From contig NZ_FXAK01000007.1 of NCBI RefSeq assembly GCF_900177515.1, forward strand, positions 666,501 to 730,500: 64,000 nucleotides of DNA. Direction: 5' to 3'. Both the position numbers and the translations under genes were made by a program. Every line of letters begins with the position of its first letter. Position 1 is the stretch's first letter. Origin of the DNA: Azospirillum oryzae (GTDB lineage Bacteria > Pseudomonadota > Alphaproteobacteria > Azospirillales > Azospirillaceae). Of this stretch, positions 62,060 to 64,000 are shown piece after piece. The notes beneath the pieces were generated by a model. It saw only the letters and a list, made by a program, of their open reading frames with translations, was not told the origin of the DNA and ran no database searches.

Positions 62060-62944
62060 TTGCAGCGTCGCGTCACCTTCGACAGCCGGCTGTTGCCCTA
62101 TCTGCTGCTTGCGCCGCAGGTGGCGGTGACGCTGGTGTTCTTCATCTGGCCGGCGGCCCAGGCGGTCTGGCAATCGGTGCATCTTCAGGACGCCTTCGGC
62201 ATCCGCAGCGAGTTCGTCTGGTTCGAGAATTTCACCTATGTGCTGAGCGATCCGAACTATCTCGACACGCTGCAGACCACGGTGATCTTCAGCGTTGCGG
62301 TGACCGTGCTGGCGATGGGCGTGGCGCTGCTGCTGGCGGTGCTCGCCGATTCCAAGATCAAGGGCGCCAGCGCCTACAAGACGCTGCTGATCTGGCCCTA
62401 CGCGCTGGCCCCGGCCGTCGCGGCGGTGCTGTGGATGTTCATCTTCAATCCCGATATCGGGTCCTTCGGCCGGGCGCTGCGGGCGATGGGCTATGACTGG
62501 GATTACCGGCTGAACGGCGGGCAGGCGCTGCTGATGGTGATCCTCGCCGCCAGTTGGAAGCAGGTGTCCTACAACTTCATCTTCTTCCTGGCCGGGCTTC
62601 AGGCGATCCCGCGCTCGGTGATGGAGGCGGCCAGCATCGACGGCGCCGGACCGGTGCGGCGCTTCTGGACCATCACCTTCCCGCTCCTGTCGCCGACCAC
62701 CTTCTTCCTGCTGGTGGTCGACATGGTCTATGCCTTCTTCGAGACCTTCGGCACCATCCATGCCCTGACCCAGGGCGGGCCGGGCAAGGCGACGGAGACG
62801 CTGATCTTCCGCGTCTACCAGGACGGCGTCGTCAACAACGACCTCGGCGGGTCGTCGGCCCAGTCGGTGATCCTGATGGTGATCGTCATCGCGCTGACCG
62901 CGGTGCAGTTCCGCTTCGTCGAGCGCAAGGTCCATTACTCATGA
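62060..62944 (+). CDS. ugpA: Glycerol-3-phosphate ABC transporter permease UgpA
   Basis: A 294-residue MalF-type permease with six membrane helices. It shows [21 protein letters not shown] at the start and the EAA loop [20 protein letters not shown] that contacts UgpC. It starts at TTG 62060. The repeat element separates it from ugpB, and its stop overlaps ugpE (ATGA). Confidence 0.92.
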   Translation: MQRRVTFDSRLLPYLLLAPQVAVTLVFFIWPAAQAVWQSVHLQDAFGIRSEFVWFENFTYVLSDPNYLDTLQTTVIFSVAVTVLAMGVALLLAVLADSKIKGASAYKTLLIWPYALAPAVAAVLWMFIFNPDIGSFGRALRAMGYDWDYRLNGGQALLMVILAASWKQVSYNFIFFLAGLQAIPRSVMEAASIDGAGPVRRFWTITFPLLSPTTFFLLVVDMVYAFFETFGTIHALTQGGPGKATETLIFRVYQDGVVNNDLGGSSAQSVILMVIVIALTAVQFRFVERKVHYS

Positions 62945-63789
62945 AGCAGACCCGTTTCATCGATCTGGTGCCGCACATCGTCCTGATCGTCGGCGTGCTG
63001 ATCTTCGCCTATCCGATCTATGTGACGCTGATCGGCTCCACCTGGGATTCCGGCACCATCGGGCGCGGCGGGCTGCCGCTGTGGCCGGGCGGGGAGGGGG
63101 TGGCCAACTACGCCCAGGCCTGGGTGGGCGAGGCGGGCGACCGCGCCATGTACACGCCCGTCCGCACCATGATGCTGAACAGCCTGGTGATGGCGCTGTC
63201 GATCGCGCTGGGCAAGATCGCCATCTCCATCCTGTCGGCCTACGCGGTGGCCTTCTTCCGTTTTCCGCTGCGCATGGCCTTCTTCTGGCTAATCTTCATC
63301 ACGCTGATGCTGCCGGTGGAGGTGCGGATCATCCCGACCTACAAGGTCGTCGCCGATCTGGGGCTGATCAACACCTATGCCGGGCTGGCGATCCCGCTGA
63401 TCGCCTCGGCCACCGCGACCCTGCTGTTCCGCCAGTTCTTCCTGACCATCCCGGACGAGCTGCTGGAGGCTGCGAAGATCGACGGTGCCGGGCCGGTGCG
63501 TTTCTTCATCGACGTGGTTCTGCCGCTGTCGCGCACCAACATCGCGGCGCTGTTCGTCATCCTCTTCATCTATGGCTGGAACCAGTATCTCTGGCCGCTT
63601 CTGGTCACCAGCAGCGGCGACATGGAAACCATCGTGACCGGCATCACCAAGATGATCGGAACCGGCGAATCGGCCAACGACTGGCACATCATCATGGCGA
63701 CCACGGTTCTGGCGATGCTGCCGCCGGTGGCGGTGGTGGTGTTCATGCAGCGCTGGTTCGTCAAAGGTCTTGTGGACAGCGAAAAGTAA
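62941..63789 (+). CDS. ugpE: Glycerol-3-phosphate ABC transporter permease UgpE
   Basis: A 282-residue MalG-type permease with six helices. The EAA loop reads [20 protein letters not shown], and [15 protein letters not shown] is typical of UgpE near the C-terminus. It overlaps ugpA by four bases. It forms the channel with UgpA and is energised by UgpC, which starts 25 bases later. Confidence 0.93.
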   Translation: MKQTRFIDLVPHIVLIVGVLIFAYPIYVTLIGSTWDSGTIGRGGLPLWPGGEGVANYAQAWVGEAGDRAMYTPVRTMMLNSLVMALSIALGKIAISILSAYAVAFFRFPLRMAFFWLIFITLMLPVEVRIIPTYKVVADLGLINTYAGLAIPLIASATATLLFRQFFLTIPDELLEAAKIDGAGPVRFFIDVVLPLSRTNIAALFVILFIYGWNQYLWPLLVTSSGDMETIVTGITKMIGTGESANDWHIIMATTVLAMLPPVAVVVFMQRWFVKGLVDSEK

Positions 63790-63814
63790 GCGCGGGCGAA
63801 GGGAAAGAAGAACA

Positions 63815-64000
63815 ATGGCAACCGTTGAAATCCGCAACGTCCGCAAGTCCTACGGCCCGGTCGAAGCGATCAAGGGCATCGACATCGCGATCCAGGACGG
63901 CGAATTCCTCGTCCTGCTCGGGCCGTCCGGCTGCGGCAAGTCCACCCTGCTGCGCATGGTCGCCGGGCTGGAGGGCATCACCGGTGGCGAGATCGCCATC
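63815..64000 (+). CDS. ugpC: Glycerol-3-phosphate ABC transporter ATPase UgpC (5' part)
   Basis: The first 62 codons of a MalK-type ATPase that runs off the right edge. The N-terminus [14 protein letters not shown] and the Walker A motif [13 protein letters not shown] are intact. Position after ugpE identifies it as UgpC. GGGAAAGAAG is upstream of the ATG. Confidence 0.92.
   Translation, partial: MATVEIRNVRKSYGPVEAIKGIDIAIQDGEFLVLLGPSGCGKSTLLRMVAGLEGITGGEIAI

Overview
The window is high-GC DNA with the gene content of an alphaproteobacterium, most likely Azospirillum or a close relative. The evidence is a nitrogen-fixation island (fixABCX, nifW, a nif-type cysE, nifV, nifS, nifU and a nif-type iscA), an F1-ATPase zeta-type (DUF1476) protein, a DUF1127 protein, many sensor kinases, and G or C at most third codon positions. 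I saw no rRNA, tRNA, CRISPR array, prophage or insertion sequence.

Layout. Positions 1-9,000 hold a truncated lipoprotein, an N-formylglutamate amidohydrolase, a YbdK-type carboxylate-amine ligase, O-acetylhomoserine sulfhydrylase with an alpha/beta hydrolase, a triple-PAS histidine kinase, queC, a small membrane protein, a cupin and a HAD hydrolase. From 9,300 to 20,100 come a DUF1127 protein, ornithine decarboxylase with a structured leader carrying an upstream ORF, MgtC, a Bcr/CflA efflux pump, ribF, a MaoC hydratase, an RlpA-like protein, a lysophospholipase-like hydrolase, a DUF6352 protein, an AI-2E-type permease and CreA. From 20,100 to 26,800 two copies of a palindromic repeat flank a deacylase/formylglutamate-hydrolase/zeta/NRDE segment, followed by purC-purS, an AlkA-type glycosylase and a lipid kinase. 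From 27,000 to 33,600 is envelope lipid biosynthesis: a metallophosphoesterase-glycosyltransferase pair and waaA-lpxK-lpxL, with a LysE-type exporter on each side. A lone BglII-family nuclease and a large DUF3369 hybrid kinase follow.

The nif island spans about 37,800-48,600. fixABCX (plus strand) and iscA-nifU-nifS-nifV-cysE-nifW (minus strand) converge on a short central segment holding a single-domain response regulator and an unknown 100-residue protein. Each operon has a perfect NifA upstream activator site (TGT-N10-ACA) and a -24/-12 sigma-54 promoter. The two activator sites differ at one base. The second lies between the nif operon and a divergent unknown gene that has its own sigma-54-like element. 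Together these genes would supply low-potential electrons (FixABCX), Fe-S clusters (NifU, NifS, IscA), homocitrate (NifV), a cysteine precursor (CysE) and nitrogenase protection (NifW).

The rest (48,600-64,000) contains an Old Yellow Enzyme with a divergent TetR regulator and paired operators, rarD, a grxD-bolA pair, purB, a membrane-bound PAS-GGDEF-EAL protein, a YgjP-type metalloprotease, a hybrid kinase, and the ugpBAE(C) glycerol-3-phosphate importer with a Pho-box-like site. The ugpC gene runs off the right edge.
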